From: DATFMP01 sp035266845
Lineage (GTDB): Bacteria > SAR324 > JACQKK01
Direction of reading: 5' to 3'
Length of the DNA stretch: 64,000 nucleotides
Assembly (NCBI GenBank): GCA_035266845.1
Contig: DATFMP010000084.1
Coordinates: 34,148 to 98,147, forward strand
The number at the start of each line of letters is the position of its first letter. Within the stretch, counting starts at the first letter, position 1. Below, in pieces: positions 24,137 to 32,914 of the stretch. The notes under the pieces were generated by a model. The model had not been told where the DNA came from. It made no database searches and saw only the letters and a list, made by a program, of their open reading frames with translations. The position numbers were made by a program, and so were the translations under genes.

Positions 24137-26851
24137 ATGGCGAAATCCGATCCCTTCAACGCCCGCGATTCGCTGCAAACGTCCGCCGGAGCCGTCTCCA
24201 TGTATCGGCTGGACGCGCTGGAGAAAGCGGGATTGTGCACCGTCTCCCGCATTCCCTATTCAATTCGCGTGCTGCTGGAATCGGTGCTGCGCCATGCCGG
24301 CGGTGGACTGGTGTCCGAGGAGGACGTGCGATCGCTGGCCTCATGGAGCGGGGGCGCCGTGCCGACCGGCGAGGTGCCGTTCATGGTGGGGCGGGTGCTG
24401 ATGCAGGACTTCACGGGTGTGCCGGCCATCGTGGACCTGGCCGCCATGCGTGGCGCCATGAAGGCCCTGGGCGGCGACCCCAATCGCATCAATCCGCTCA
24501 TTCCCACCGAACTGGTGATCGACCACTCGGTGCAGATCGACTACTTCGGCAGCAAGGACGCGCTGGAGAAGAACGAGAAGCGCGAGTTCGAGCGCAACCG
24601 GGAGCGCTACGAGTTCCTCAAGTGGGGCCAGCGTGCCTTCGACAACCTGCTGGTGGTGCCCCCGTCCACCGGCATCGTGCACCAGGTGAACCTGGAGTAC
24701 CTGGCGCGGGTGGTGCAGACCGCATCGGACGGCAACGGCGGAAAAGTGGCCTACCCGGACTCGGTCATCGGCACGGACTCGCACACGACCATGGTCAACG
24801 GCATGGGTGTGCTGGGCTGGGGCGTGGGCGGCATCGAAGCGGAAGCCGCCATGCTGGGCCAGCCCTACTACATGCTGGCGCCGGAGGTGGTGGGCGTGCG
24901 GCTGAAGGGCGAACTGCGCGATGGCGTGCTGGCCACGGATCTCGTGCTGCAGGTCACGCAGATGCTGCGCGAGTTGGGCGTGGTGGGCAAGTTCGTGGAG
25001 TACTTCGGCCCCGGCCTGCGCAGCCTGACGCTGGCAGACCGCACCACTCTGGCCAACATGGCACCGGAGTATGGCGCCACCATGGGCTTCTTCCCTGTGG
25101 ACGATCAGACGCTGGCCTACCTCAAGATGACGGGCCGCGACGCCGCCCAGGTGGACCTGGTGGAACGCTACCTGAAGGAGCAGGGCCTGTTCGCTACGGC
25201 CACTGGGCCGGAGCCGGAATACACCACCACGGTGGAGCTGGACATGGGCATCGTGGAGGCCAATCTGGCCGGCCCCAAGCGCCCGCAGGACCGCGTGGCT
25301 CTTCGCGACATGAGGACGGAGTTCCGCAAGAGCTTCACGGCGCCTATCGGCAAGCGGGGCTTCAACCTGCCCGAGTCCGACCTGGCCAAGACGGTGGACG
25401 CGGACCTGCCCGGCGGCAAGGCGCCCATCGGCCAGGGTTCGGTAGTCATCGCGGCAATCACCAGCTGCACCAACACCTCCAACCCCGGCGTGCTGATCGG
25501 CGCGGGGCTGGTGGCCAAAAAGGCCGTGGAAAAGGGTCTGCGGGCCAAATCGCACGTGAAGACCAGTCTGGCGCCCGGCTCCCGTGTGGTGACGGACTAC
25601 CTGGAGAAGGCGGGCCTGCTGCCCTACCTGGAGCAGATCGGCTTCGGGGTGGTGGCCTATGGCTGCACCACCTGCATCGGCAACAGCGGGCCCCTGCCCG
25701 AGCCGGTAGCCGAAGCCGTGCAGACCGGTGACCTGGTGGCCGCGGCCGTGCTGAGCGGCAACCGCAACTTCGAGGGCCGCATCAATCCGCTGGTGAAGGC
25801 GAACTACCTGGCTTCCCCGCCGCTGGTGGTGGCGTTCGCCCTGGCCGGCACGGTGGATATCGACCTGAGCTCCGAGCCCCTGGGCATGGGCAAGGACGGC
25901 AAGCCGGTGTACCTGAAGGACATCTGGCCCACCTCCAAGGAGATCAGCGACGGGATCGCCAGTTCCGTGCTGCCCGAAATGTTCAAGCGCCGCTATGCGA
26001 ACGTGCTGGAGGGCAACCCGACCTGGAACGAGATCGGCGTGGCTGGCGGCGAACTGTATGCGTGGGACGAGAAGTCCACCTACATCCAGGAGCCGCCGTA
26101 CTTCGAGGGACTCACCGCCAAGCCGGATTCCGTGGGTGACCTCAAGGGCATGCGGCTGATGGCGCTGCTGGGCGATTCGGTCACGACCGACCACATTTCG
26201 CCTGCGGGCACCATCCAGCCGGACAGCCCTGCGGGCAAATTCCTGCTCGGCCGCGACGTTTCGCAGAACCAGTTCAACTCCTTCGGCTCCCGGCGCGGCA
26301 ACGACCGCGTGATGACCCGCGGCACCTTCGGGAACGTCCGCATCAAGAACATGCTCGTGGCCGGCACCGAGGGCCCCATGACGCGCCATCTGCCCAGCGG
26401 CGAGCGCATGACCATCTACGACGCGGCCATGCGCTACAAGCAGGAGGGCGTGCCGCTGATGGTGGTGGGCGGCAAGGAGTACGGCACGGGCAGCTCGCGC
26501 GACTGGGCGGCTAAGGGCACGCTGCTGCTGGGCGTGCGGGCCGTGCTGGCGGAGAGCTTCGAGCGCATCCACCGCAGCAACCTGGTGGGCATGGGCGTGC
26601 TGCCGCTGCAGTTCCGCCAGGGCGAGAACCTGAGCACCTATGGGCTCACCGGCGAGGAACTGTACGACGTCGAGGGCATCCGCGACGACATGCAGCCCGG
26701 TGCGGAACTGACAGTGCGGGCCACCAAGGCCGATGGAGCCTCGGTGACCTTCCCCGTCAAGTCGCGCATCGATACGCGTGTCGAGGTGGGCTACTACCAC
26801 AACGGGGGCATTCTGCAGACGGTGCTGCGGCAGATGGTCTCCCGCAACTGA
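24137..26851 (+). CDS. acnA: Aconitate hydratase A
   Basis: A 904-aa monomeric aconitase of the AcnA/IRP1 type, converting citrate to isocitrate through cis-aconitate in the TCA cycle. The [4Fe-4S] ligands are in ITSCTNTSNP (one Cys) and YGCTTCIGNSGP (two Cys). SVIGTDSHTTMVNG is the substrate-binding loop, and the C-terminal swivel domain carries GGKEYGTGSSRDWAAKG. Length is normal for the family. The ATG at 24137 follows GAAAGAGAG; the frame opens further upstream without homology. With korAB at 4-7 kb it makes two TCA-cycle loci in the window. A large unknown gene follows 73 bases later on the same strand. Confidence 0.97.
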   Translation: MAKSDPFNARDSLQTSAGAVSMYRLDALEKAGLCTVSRIPYSIRVLLESVLRHAGGGLVSEEDVRSLASWSGGAVPTGEVPFMVGRVLMQDFTGVPAIVDLAAMRGAMKALGGDPNRINPLIPTELVIDHSVQIDYFGSKDALEKNEKREFERNRERYEFLKWGQRAFDNLLVVPPSTGIVHQVNLEYLARVVQTASDGNGGKVAYPDSVIGTDSHTTMVNGMGVLGWGVGGIEAEAAMLGQPYYMLAPEVVGVRLKGELRDGVLATDLVLQVTQMLRELGVVGKFVEYFGPGLRSLTLADRTTLANMAPEYGATMGFFPVDDQTLAYLKMTGRDAAQVDLVERYLKEQGLFATATGPEPEYTTTVELDMGIVEANLAGPKRPQDRVALRDMRTEFRKSFTAPIGKRGFNLPESDLAKTVDADLPGGKAPIGQGSVVIAAITSCTNTSNPGVLIGAGLVAKKAVEKGLRAKSHVKTSLAPGSRVVTDYLEKAGLLPYLEQIGFGVVAYGCTTCIGNSGPLPEPVAEAVQTGDLVAAAVLSGNRNFEGRINPLVKANYLASPPLVVAFALAGTVDIDLSSEPLGMGKDGKPVYLKDIWPTSKEISDGIASSVLPEMFKRRYANVLEGNPTWNEIGVAGGELYAWDEKSTYIQEPPYFEGLTAKPDSVGDLKGMRLMALLGDSVTTDHISPAGTIQPDSPAGKFLLGRDVSQNQFNSFGSRRGNDRVMTRGTFGNVRIKNMLVAGTEGPMTRHLPSGERMTIYDAAMRYKQEGVPLMVVGGKEYGTGSSRDWAAKGTLLLGVRAVLAESFERIHRSNLVGMGVLPLQFRQGENLSTYGLTGEELYDVEGIRDDMQPGAELTVRATKADGASVTFPVKSRIDTRVEVGYYHNGGILQTVLRQMVSRN

Positions 26852-26924
26852 GCGCCGCCGGCCGCGCGGATGGGCTTGATTCGCGCGGCCGGCCAGTGCG
26901 GCGCAGGAAGCGCCGCGGCATCCC

Positions 26925-28844
26925 ATGGAACGACCCGGACGGATCGCGGACCCGGAGGACGCACCCCTCTCGCCTGGCGAGGCCCGCCTGGAGGCCCTGC
27001 TGGACGAGCGCTTCTCGTCCGCCCAGCGCGATGCCTTCGCCCGCGAACTGGACGCGCACGACCGCGGCCGGGGCGAGCCCGTGCGGCTCGATCCGGCGCT
27101 GGTGCGGCGCAACTTGCGCTTCCAGGGCGCCGTGCCGGAGAAGGTGCGCGCGCTGCTGAAGGAGTGGGTGCCCGAGCTGATGGCCCACGCCGCCGCGCGT
27201 GGCTTGGCCCTGCGCGATCCGCACCAGGAGCTGCGCATCTACACCCGCAGCGCCTTCGAGCAGGAGCAGGGCGCCCTGCCGCCCGGCCTTAAGCTGCCCG
27301 CCTCGTCCTTCCAGCACGATCCGCTCTATCGCCGCTACAGCATCCGCGTGGTGCTGCCGGAGGCCGTGCGTACGCTGGAGGAGCTGTTCACCGTACTGCG
27401 GGCCCTGCTGACGCGGCTCTACGGGGATATCTTCCTGCGCGAGGAGATCTACCCGCTGGCGGCCTACCGCGAGGACGTGGAGCATCGGGAGGCCCAGGTC
27501 TCCGTGGGCTTGGCGGAGCAGATCGCCGTGCTGGCCGAGCTGCCCCATACCACGCGGGCGCTGGATCGGGCCCTGGCCGATTATGCCCGCACGGTGGGCA
27601 TCAACTTCAAGCGCCACCCGGAGCAGGCCCGTCGCGCATGGTTCAAGGAGTTGGCGCAGGATCTGGCCCTGCAGCGCCTGACGCCGGATCGGCGAGATCT
27701 GTCGGAGGAGGCCTTCCTGGCCTATCTGCAGGCGCTGCTGGACGACGTGCCCGTCGGCGTGGCGGCCCTGGTGGAGACCGTGGAGACGCAGGACCGGCAG
27801 CTGCACTTCCTGCCTCCCGGCGAGGCGCCGGACTACGAGCGCTTGCGCCAGCAGAATCCGCTGCACTTCCTGCGCTCGGCCAAGCTGAGGTTGGAGTTCC
27901 TCATCGAGGCCTTTGGGGGGCTGATCGAGGACTTCGAGGCCCTGGCCACGCCCGGCGCCGGCTATCCCGCGCTGGCGGAGGAACGCGTGGCGGGCACCAT
28001 CGCGGAGCTGGAGCGGGGCGGGCTGGCCCGCGCCTATCTGGTGCCGGAGGTGCGGCTCAGCGAAGACCTGGAACGCAAGCGGAACGGCTTTCCGCTGGAG
28101 GTGCACGCGTTGATGGCCGCCTACCCGCCCGAGCAGCAGACCGAGCGGCTCTTCCGCACGCTCTCCAAGCGGCTGGAGGGCTCGCTGCACCAGCGGCTCT
28201 ACAACGCGCTGGTGCTGCTGCGGCACTGGATGCGGCTGCACGATACGGGGCGGGAAGACACCTTCGCCGGGTCGCCACAGTTCCAGACGCTCAAGGGGCT
28301 GGTGGCCAACTTCCGCTTCCGCAAACCCCTGCTGGAGTCTCTCTTCCTGCGCATCGGGATCGTGCTGGAGGTGGCCGAGCACGCCCCGGACGCCCCCGGC
28401 GCCGAGGGCGAGCGCAAGCGCTTTCCCGTGGACGAGTTTGCCCGTGCCTGGGGCCAGTTCGTGGCCCACGCCCTGCTGGCGGACTACCTGGCCGGGCCGA
28501 AGCAGCTCAAGGGCTTCGATCCCGACCGCTACTGGCAGCGCGTGGAAGAACGCCTGCGCGCCCAGGTGGCCGCCGGCAACGGCGGCGCCCAACTCATGCA
28601 CCTGCTGCGATGCGTGCAGGTGGCCGCCGGAGCGGAGGCGGGCCTGCCCGTGCTGGGCGAGGTGCTGCGCCAGTCCACTCCCACCTTCCGTTTCACCGTG
28701 GCCCAGGCCCTGCGGCCGCGCCCCGAGGGTAAGGACGCCGCCGCTTGGCTGGCGCAGCTCGATGCTTGGGCGGAGAGCGTGCTGCAGGCCCGCGAGGGCA
28801 GCCTGCGCAACGCCATCGTCATCGAAGGGACGCCCCGCCCCTGA
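26925..28844 (+). CDS. Large unknown cytosolic protein downstream of acnA
   Basis: A 639-aa protein I do not recognise. It is charged, rich in Leu, Arg, Glu and Ala, and looks mostly alpha-helical, with no signal peptide, no membrane segment and no nucleotide-binding or metal motif that I can identify. Codon use is the normal high-GC3 pattern of the region, so it is surely expressed coding sequence. Notable segments are GINFKRHPEQARRAWFKEL near residue 225, RKRNGFPLEVHAL in the middle and FKGLVANFRFRKP-like sequence (LKGLVANFRFRKPLLE) near residue 460. It lies 73 bases after acnA on the same strand and could share its transcript. The N-terminal ATG has only a weak ribosome-binding site, so the start is uncertain. 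Confidence 0.7.
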   Translation: MERPGRIADPEDAPLSPGEARLEALLDERFSSAQRDAFARELDAHDRGRGEPVRLDPALVRRNLRFQGAVPEKVRALLKEWVPELMAHAAARGLALRDPHQELRIYTRSAFEQEQGALPPGLKLPASSFQHDPLYRRYSIRVVLPEAVRTLEELFTVLRALLTRLYGDIFLREEIYPLAAYREDVEHREAQVSVGLAEQIAVLAELPHTTRALDRALADYARTVGINFKRHPEQARRAWFKELAQDLALQRLTPDRRDLSEEAFLAYLQALLDDVPVGVAALVETVETQDRQLHFLPPGEAPDYERLRQQNPLHFLRSAKLRLEFLIEAFGGLIEDFEALATPGAGYPALAEERVAGTIAELERGGLARAYLVPEVRLSEDLERKRNGFPLEVHALMAAYPPEQQTERLFRTLSKRLEGSLHQRLYNALVLLRHWMRLHDTGREDTFAGSPQFQTLKGLVANFRFRKPLLESLFLRIGIVLEVAEHAPDAPGAEGERKRFPVDEFARAWGQFVAHALLADYLAGPKQLKGFDPDRYWQRVEERLRAQVAAGNGGAQLMHLLRCVQVAAGAEAGLPVLGEVLRQSTPTFRFTVAQALRPRPEGKDAAAWLAQLDAWAESVLQAREGSLRNAIVIEGTPRP

Positions 28845-28890
28845 TCTCCGCTGCGGGTGCTGCGTCGCAGGCCCGGATGTAATCCCGTCA

Positions 28891-28925
28891 CTGTTCTGTC
28901 ACATAACCATGTGATAGTAGAACAG
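28891..28925. promoter_or_regulatory. 35-base imperfect palindrome before the class V aminotransferase gene
   Basis: CTGTTCT (28891-28897) and AGAACAG (28919-28925) are exact reverse complements; inside them TCACAT (28899-28904) and ATGTGA (28909-28914) are another exact pair around AACC. The right arm overlaps the AGGAG at 28924-28928. As DNA it looks like an operator for a dimeric regulator. As RNA it could hide that ribosome-binding site. The AT content is high compared with the surroundings. Confidence 0.65.
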
Positions 28926-28935
28926 GAGAGGCGTG

Positions 28936-29041
28936 ATGCACGGCCTCCATCGACCTGCACCCCGCACACCGGTGCCCCCATGCAACGTCCAGCCGCCATC
29001 TCACCCCGGGCCGCTGTGGAGCCCGGACCGGAGCCATTGAT
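28936..29041 (+). other. Possible 34-codon upstream reading frame overlapping the aminotransferase start
   Basis: An ATG at 28936, 7 bases after AGGAG (28924-28928), opens a 34-codon Pro/His-rich frame that ends in TGA at 29039-29041. It has the best ribosome-binding site in this area but overlaps, in another frame, the first 20 codons of the aminotransferase gene. It may be a leader peptide that couples translation, or simply a chance frame beside an unusual regulatory site. Confidence 0.25.
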
Positions 29042-30758
29042 CGAAGCGGTGCGCGCCGCCGTGATCGGCGACGACCACTTGATGGAAGGGCCGTACGGCC
29101 CGCGGCGGATCGTGTATGCGGACTACACCGCCTCCGGCCGCCCCCTGGCGTTCATCGAGGACTTCATCCGCCAGCGGGTGATGCCCACCTACGCCAACAC
29201 GCACACGGAATCCTCCGGCACGGGGCAACAGACCACGCACTTCCGGGAAGAGGCGCGGGAGACCATCCGCCGGGCCGTGGGCGCCACGGCTGAGGATGCG
29301 GTGATCTTCTGCGGTTCGGGCTCCACCAGTGCCATCAACCGGCTGATCGACATCCTCAACCTGCGCATCCCGGCCGATCTGGAGCGTCGCTACGGGCTGG
29401 CCGCGCACATCCCGGAGGCAGAGCGACCGGTGGTGTTTGTGGGGCCCTACGAGCACCACTCCAACGAGTTGCCCTGGCGCGAGAGCATCGCCGACGTGGT
29501 GGAGATTCCGGAGGATGCCGATGGTCACATTGATCTCACACGGCTGGAGCGGCACCTGCGGGAATATGCGGCGCGTCCGCTCAAGATCGGCAGCTTCTCC
29601 GCCGCCTCCAATGTGACGGGCATCATGACCGACGTCGCCGCGGTGAGTGCACTGCTGCACGCCCACGGCGCGTTGACCTTCTGGGACTATGCCGCCGCGG
29701 CGCCCTACGTGCCGATCCACATGAGTGGCGACGGTGCCGGTCAAGTGCCGCTTGACGCGGTGTTCCTCTCGCCCCACAAGCTGGTGGGCGGGCCGGGCTC
29801 CCCGGGTGTGCTGGTGGTCAAGCGCCGTCTGCTCACCAACCGCGTGCCCAGCCTGCCCGGCGGTGGCACGGTGGCCTACGTGAGCCCCGAAGAGCACTTC
29901 TATATCGCCGATGCGGAGCACCGCGAAGAGGGCGGCACGCCGGAGATCCTGGGCGCGATCCGCGCCGGGCTCGCGTTCGCGCTCAAGGAGCGCGTGGGCA
30001 GCGAGGCTATCCTGGCCCGCGAGCAGGCCTTCACTCGGCGTGCGCTGGCCGCCTGGGAGCGGCACCCGAACCTGATCGTGCTGGGCAATCCGCGTGTGGA
30101 GCGGCTCTCCATCCTGGCGTTCCTGGTGCGGGCGGGCGAAGGCTTCCTGCACCACGAGTTCGTGGTGGCGCTGCTGAACGATCTGTTCGGCATCCAGTCG
30201 CGCAGCGGCTGTTCCTGCGCCGGGCCCTACGGGCACCGCCTGCTGGGTATCGACCCGGCCACCTCGCGGCGCTTCGAGGCGGCCATCCTGCAGGGCTGCG
30301 AGGGCGTGAAGCCCGGCTGGGCGCGGCTGGGATTCAATTACTTCTTCAGCGAGGCCGTGGTGGACTACATCATCCAGGCCGTGGAGTGGGTGGCTGATCA
30401 CGGCTGGCGGCTGCTGCCGGAGTACCGCTTCGATCCTCTGCGCGGGCACTGGGAGCACTGCGACGCCCCGCTGCGGCCCCAGGCCAGCCTGAGTGACCTC
30501 TCGCTGGAGGGCGGCGCGCCGACGTATCCGCGTCCGGGCGCGACGGCGCCCGAGTCCGCGCTGGCCGGCTATCTGGTTCAGGCGGACGCGATCGCTACCG
30601 CTGCGGCGGGCCGACCGCGCGACTTCGCCGCGGATGCGCAATTGGCACCGGCCCACGAGCCGCTGCGTTGGTTCCCGTTGCCGGCGCAGGCCTGGGCCGC
30701 CCTGCAGGGCCAGGCCGATGCGATGACGGCGCCCACGGTGCTGCGCCCGCTGTCCTAG
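28980..30758 (+). CDS. Class V aminotransferase-fold PLP enzyme (cysteine desulfurase-like)
   Basis: A 592-aa PLP-dependent enzyme. VIFCGSGSTSAINRLID is the phosphate-binding region, LTFWDYAAAAPYVPI has the Asp that contacts the pyridine nitrogen, and FLSPHKLVGGPGSPG holds the Schiff-base Lys. A Cys-containing loop, SRSGCSCAGPYGH, lies where cysteine desulfurases and Moco sulfurases carry their persulfide cysteine, so sulfur or selenium chemistry is possible. The last 100 or so residues are an Ala/Pro-rich extension. The start is uncertain: ATG 28980 lacks a good ribosome-binding site and TTG 29038 overlapping the short upstream frame is an alternative. No Fe-S assembly gene is nearby. Confidence 0.82.
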   Translation: MQRPAAISPRAAVEPGPEPLIEAVRAAVIGDDHLMEGPYGPRRIVYADYTASGRPLAFIEDFIRQRVMPTYANTHTESSGTGQQTTHFREEARETIRRAVGATAEDAVIFCGSGSTSAINRLIDILNLRIPADLERRYGLAAHIPEAERPVVFVGPYEHHSNELPWRESIADVVEIPEDADGHIDLTRLERHLREYAARPLKIGSFSAASNVTGIMTDVAAVSALLHAHGALTFWDYAAAAPYVPIHMSGDGAGQVPLDAVFLSPHKLVGGPGSPGVLVVKRRLLTNRVPSLPGGGTVAYVSPEEHFYIADAEHREEGGTPEILGAIRAGLAFALKERVGSEAILAREQAFTRRALAAWERHPNLIVLGNPRVERLSILAFLVRAGEGFLHHEFVVALLNDLFGIQSRSGCSCAGPYGHRLLGIDPATSRRFEAAILQGCEGVKPGWARLGFNYFFSEAVVDYIIQAVEWVADHGWRLLPEYRFDPLRGHWEHCDAPLRPQASLSDLSLEGGAPTYPRPGATAPESALAGYLVQADAIATAAAGRPRDFAADAQLAPAHEPLRWFPLPAQAWAALQGQADAMTAPTVLRPLS

Positions 30759-30844
30759 CGCCGGCGCGGCTCCGGGCCGGTCCCGCCCCAGGCGCGCGGA
30801 GGAGCGCCCTCCTTCTCGAGGCGGGCGTTCCGCGCCAGGCTCGC

Positions 30845-30873
30845 TTGCCTGCCCCCGTCTCAGTCTCTACAAT
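30845..30873 (+). promoter_or_regulatory. Predicted sigma70 promoter for the hotdog/HDAC-like pair
   Basis: TTGCCT (30845-30850) and TACAAT (30868-30873) are separated by exactly 17 bases, matching the consensus at 4/6 and 5/6 positions. It lies 66 bases before the next gene, so that gene pair probably has its own transcript. A GC-rich hairpin (GGAGCGCCC 30801-30809 with GGGCGTTCC 30823-30831, one G-T pair) separates it from the upstream gene. Confidence 0.5.
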
Positions 30874-30938
30874 ATCGCTTTCACGATCAGCCCTCCGGGC
30901 CACAGGACCCTCCACCCGTAGCCGCTGGACCGTTCCGC

Positions 30939-31874
30939 ATGACCGAGGCTCCGTTGCCGTACGTGGAAGGGAGCGGCGAAGGCCGGCTCTCCTTCGAAGA
31001 CATTGACCAGCAGTACCGGCTCAAGATCCGCGCGTTTATCCGGCTGTGCATGCCGCCGGTGTTCTCCAGCCTCGAGCACCAGTTCGACCTGAAGTCTCTG
31101 CGGGCCGAGGGCACGGTGCCCATCATGTTCTTCCTGCAGTTCGAAACCCTGCCCCAGCCGCTGGCCTTCTTCGCCCGCACGCGCACCGAGCACCGCGTGT
31201 ATCTGCGCCGCAGTGTGGTGCCCGGGCCGCATGGCGCCGCGGTGGGCCAGATAGAGCGGCTGCTGCTGGACATGAACATCAACGTCTCCAGCCAGGGCAG
31301 CGACGGCGATCCGACGTCGCTGGGCGCCGCGGTGCGCTCCGATGGCTTGGTGCCCGCGGGCCGCATGCGTGGCGTACACGTCATCACGCGGCCGGTGGCG
31401 CCGCCCGGCGAACGGCAGGTGACGGCCGTGCCTGAGCAGCTGCGCGGACTACAGGAGCATCCCTGGGACGAGCCCTACCCCAGCGTGGAACTGCTCAGTG
31501 AGCTGCCGCCGGGCTATCACGAGCGCGAGACTGGCCCCTGGCAGGAACTGCGCTCCGTGTGGGCCCTGCACAACACGGACATTAACCAGCACGTCAACGT
31601 GCTGGAGTACATCACGAGCCTGGAGAACCATTTCTCGCGAATGCTCTTCGGCGCCAACCTGCCCGTGGCGCGGCACCGCATCGAGCGCATGAGCATCCTG
31701 TTCCGCAAGCCGTTCTTCCTGGGCGAGCCCCATGCCTTGCGCGCGCGGCTGTACACGGACGACCACCGCACGCTGCTGCTGGGCGGGGTGCACCGCCTGG
31801 AGCCGGAGGGCGGGCTAGACCCGCGCCCGTCCGTCTTCGCCCGCATCGAAGGGCAGGTCTCCCCGGCGGACTAG
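30939..31874 (+). CDS. Double-hotdog, thioesterase-like protein
   Basis: A 311-aa cytosolic protein. Its second half contains LHNTDINQHVNVLEYI at about residue 210, a hotdog-fold helix pattern of acyl-ACP/acyl-CoA thioesterases (TDxNxHxNNxxY type), followed by SILFRKPFFLGEP, a typical hotdog strand. The first half is about the same size and could be a degenerate hotdog copy. Thioester hydrolysis on an acyl carrier is therefore plausible but unproven, and the substrate is unknown. The gene has a predicted promoter of its own and ends 38 bases before the HDAC-like gene on the same strand, which suggests joint expression of two hydrolytic enzymes. Confidence 0.62.
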   Translation: MTEAPLPYVEGSGEGRLSFEDIDQQYRLKIRAFIRLCMPPVFSSLEHQFDLKSLRAEGTVPIMFFLQFETLPQPLAFFARTRTEHRVYLRRSVVPGPHGAAVGQIERLLLDMNINVSSQGSDGDPTSLGAAVRSDGLVPAGRMRGVHVITRPVAPPGERQVTAVPEQLRGLQEHPWDEPYPSVELLSELPPGYHERETGPWQELRSVWALHNTDINQHVNVLEYITSLENHFSRMLFGANLPVARHRIERMSILFRKPFFLGEPHALRARLYTDDHRTLLLGGVHRLEPEGGLDPRPSVFARIEGQVSPAD

Positions 31875-31912
31875 CGCCGCGAGGCAACGCCCGCCACCAC
31901 CCGGGAGCCCTG

Positions 31913-32872
31913 ATGGAACCGAGCTCCTCCCCGCCTCACGCCGTCGCGGCCCCCCACGGCGCGCCGGCCTACTGGCGCTACGACCAGTTCGCCCTGCCGC
32001 TGCCCACACGGCACCGCTATCCGCGCAGCCGCTTTCAGGTGGTGCGCGAGCGGCTGGAGGCTGAGGGTGCGCTGGGGCCGGCGCAGTTCCGCGCGGCCGA
32101 GCCCGTGCCGTGGTCGCTGCTGGAACTGGTGCATGGACCGCACTATCTGCGCGACGTGCGCGACGGGACGCTGAGTCCCGCGGCCGTGCGGGAGATCGGC
32201 CTGCCCTTTTCCGCGGCCCTGGTGGAGCGCGCCCGGGCGGCGGTGGGGGCCACCTGCGCGGCCTCCTGGCATGCACTGGAGGCGGGTGCCGCGTGCGTCA
32301 TCGGGGGCGGCACGCACCACGCGTTCGTGGATCGCGGCGCGGGCTACTGCCTGTTCAGCGACATTGCCGTGGCCATCCGTGACCTGCAACGGCGCCATGC
32401 GGCGCACCGCGTGGCCATCGTGGATCTGGACGTGCACCAGGGCAACGGCAACGCAGAGATCTTTCAGCATGACCCCAATGTGTTCACGTTCTCCGTGCAC
32501 GGGGCGCGCAACTGGCCCTACCGCAAGTCCGTGGGCGACCTGGACCTGGCGCTGCCCGACGGTACGGAGGACGCGGCCTACCTGGCAGCGCTGGAGCCGC
32601 CCCTGCGCCGGTTGTTCGAGCACTTCCGGCCCGATCTGGTGTTCTACCTCGCCGGGGCGGACCCCCTGCACAGCGACCGCCTGGGCCGGCTGTCCCTCAC
32701 GCACCCCGGGCTGCTGGCGCGGGACCGGGCGGTGCTACAGCTTTGCGCGGATCACTACGTGCCGGTGGTGGTGACAATGGGCGGGGGCTATGCCGTGCCG
32801 CAGGACGACACCGTCGCCGTACATGTGAACACCGTGCGCGCCCTGCAGGCCATCTACGGCCGCGGGGAATAG
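31913..32872 (+). CDS. Histone-deacetylase-like (arginase-fold) amidohydrolase
   Basis: A 319-aa zinc amidohydrolase of the bacterial HDAC/AcuC/acetylpolyamine amidohydrolase superfamily. GGGTHHAF carries the paired catalytic histidines (135, 136), VDLDVHQGNG gives the Asp and His zinc ligands, AGADPLHSDRLG supplies the third zinc-ligand Asp, and VTMGGGYA near the end is the substrate-site glycine loop. Such enzymes remove acetyl groups from polyamines, small metabolites or proteins. A GGGAG ribosome-binding site precedes the ATG. It follows the hotdog gene with a 38-base gap. No acetyltransferase is adjacent, so the substrate cannot be guessed. Confidence 0.88.
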   Translation: MEPSSSPPHAVAAPHGAPAYWRYDQFALPLPTRHRYPRSRFQVVRERLEAEGALGPAQFRAAEPVPWSLLELVHGPHYLRDVRDGTLSPAAVREIGLPFSAALVERARAAVGATCAASWHALEAGAACVIGGGTHHAFVDRGAGYCLFSDIAVAIRDLQRRHAAHRVAIVDLDVHQGNGNAEIFQHDPNVFTFSVHGARNWPYRKSVGDLDLALPDGTEDAAYLAALEPPLRRLFEHFRPDLVFYLAGADPLHSDRLGRLSLTHPGLLARDRAVLQLCADHYVPVVVTMGGGYAVPQDDTVAVHVNTVRALQAIYGRGE

Positions 32873-32914
32873 CTGCCGGGGCGCGTACTTGCCCTTGGCC
32901 CTCGGGATGTCAGG

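Noticed and set aside
24341..27238. 965-codon open frame antisense to acnA
   Set aside because: It is a GC-rich shadow frame: His/Gln/Ala/Gly-rich, no family match, and acnA is secure on the other strand.
28899..28914. CRP (cAMP receptor) binding site
   Set aside because: The half-sites are in the order TCACA...TGTGA, the reverse of the CRP consensus TGTGA...TCACA.
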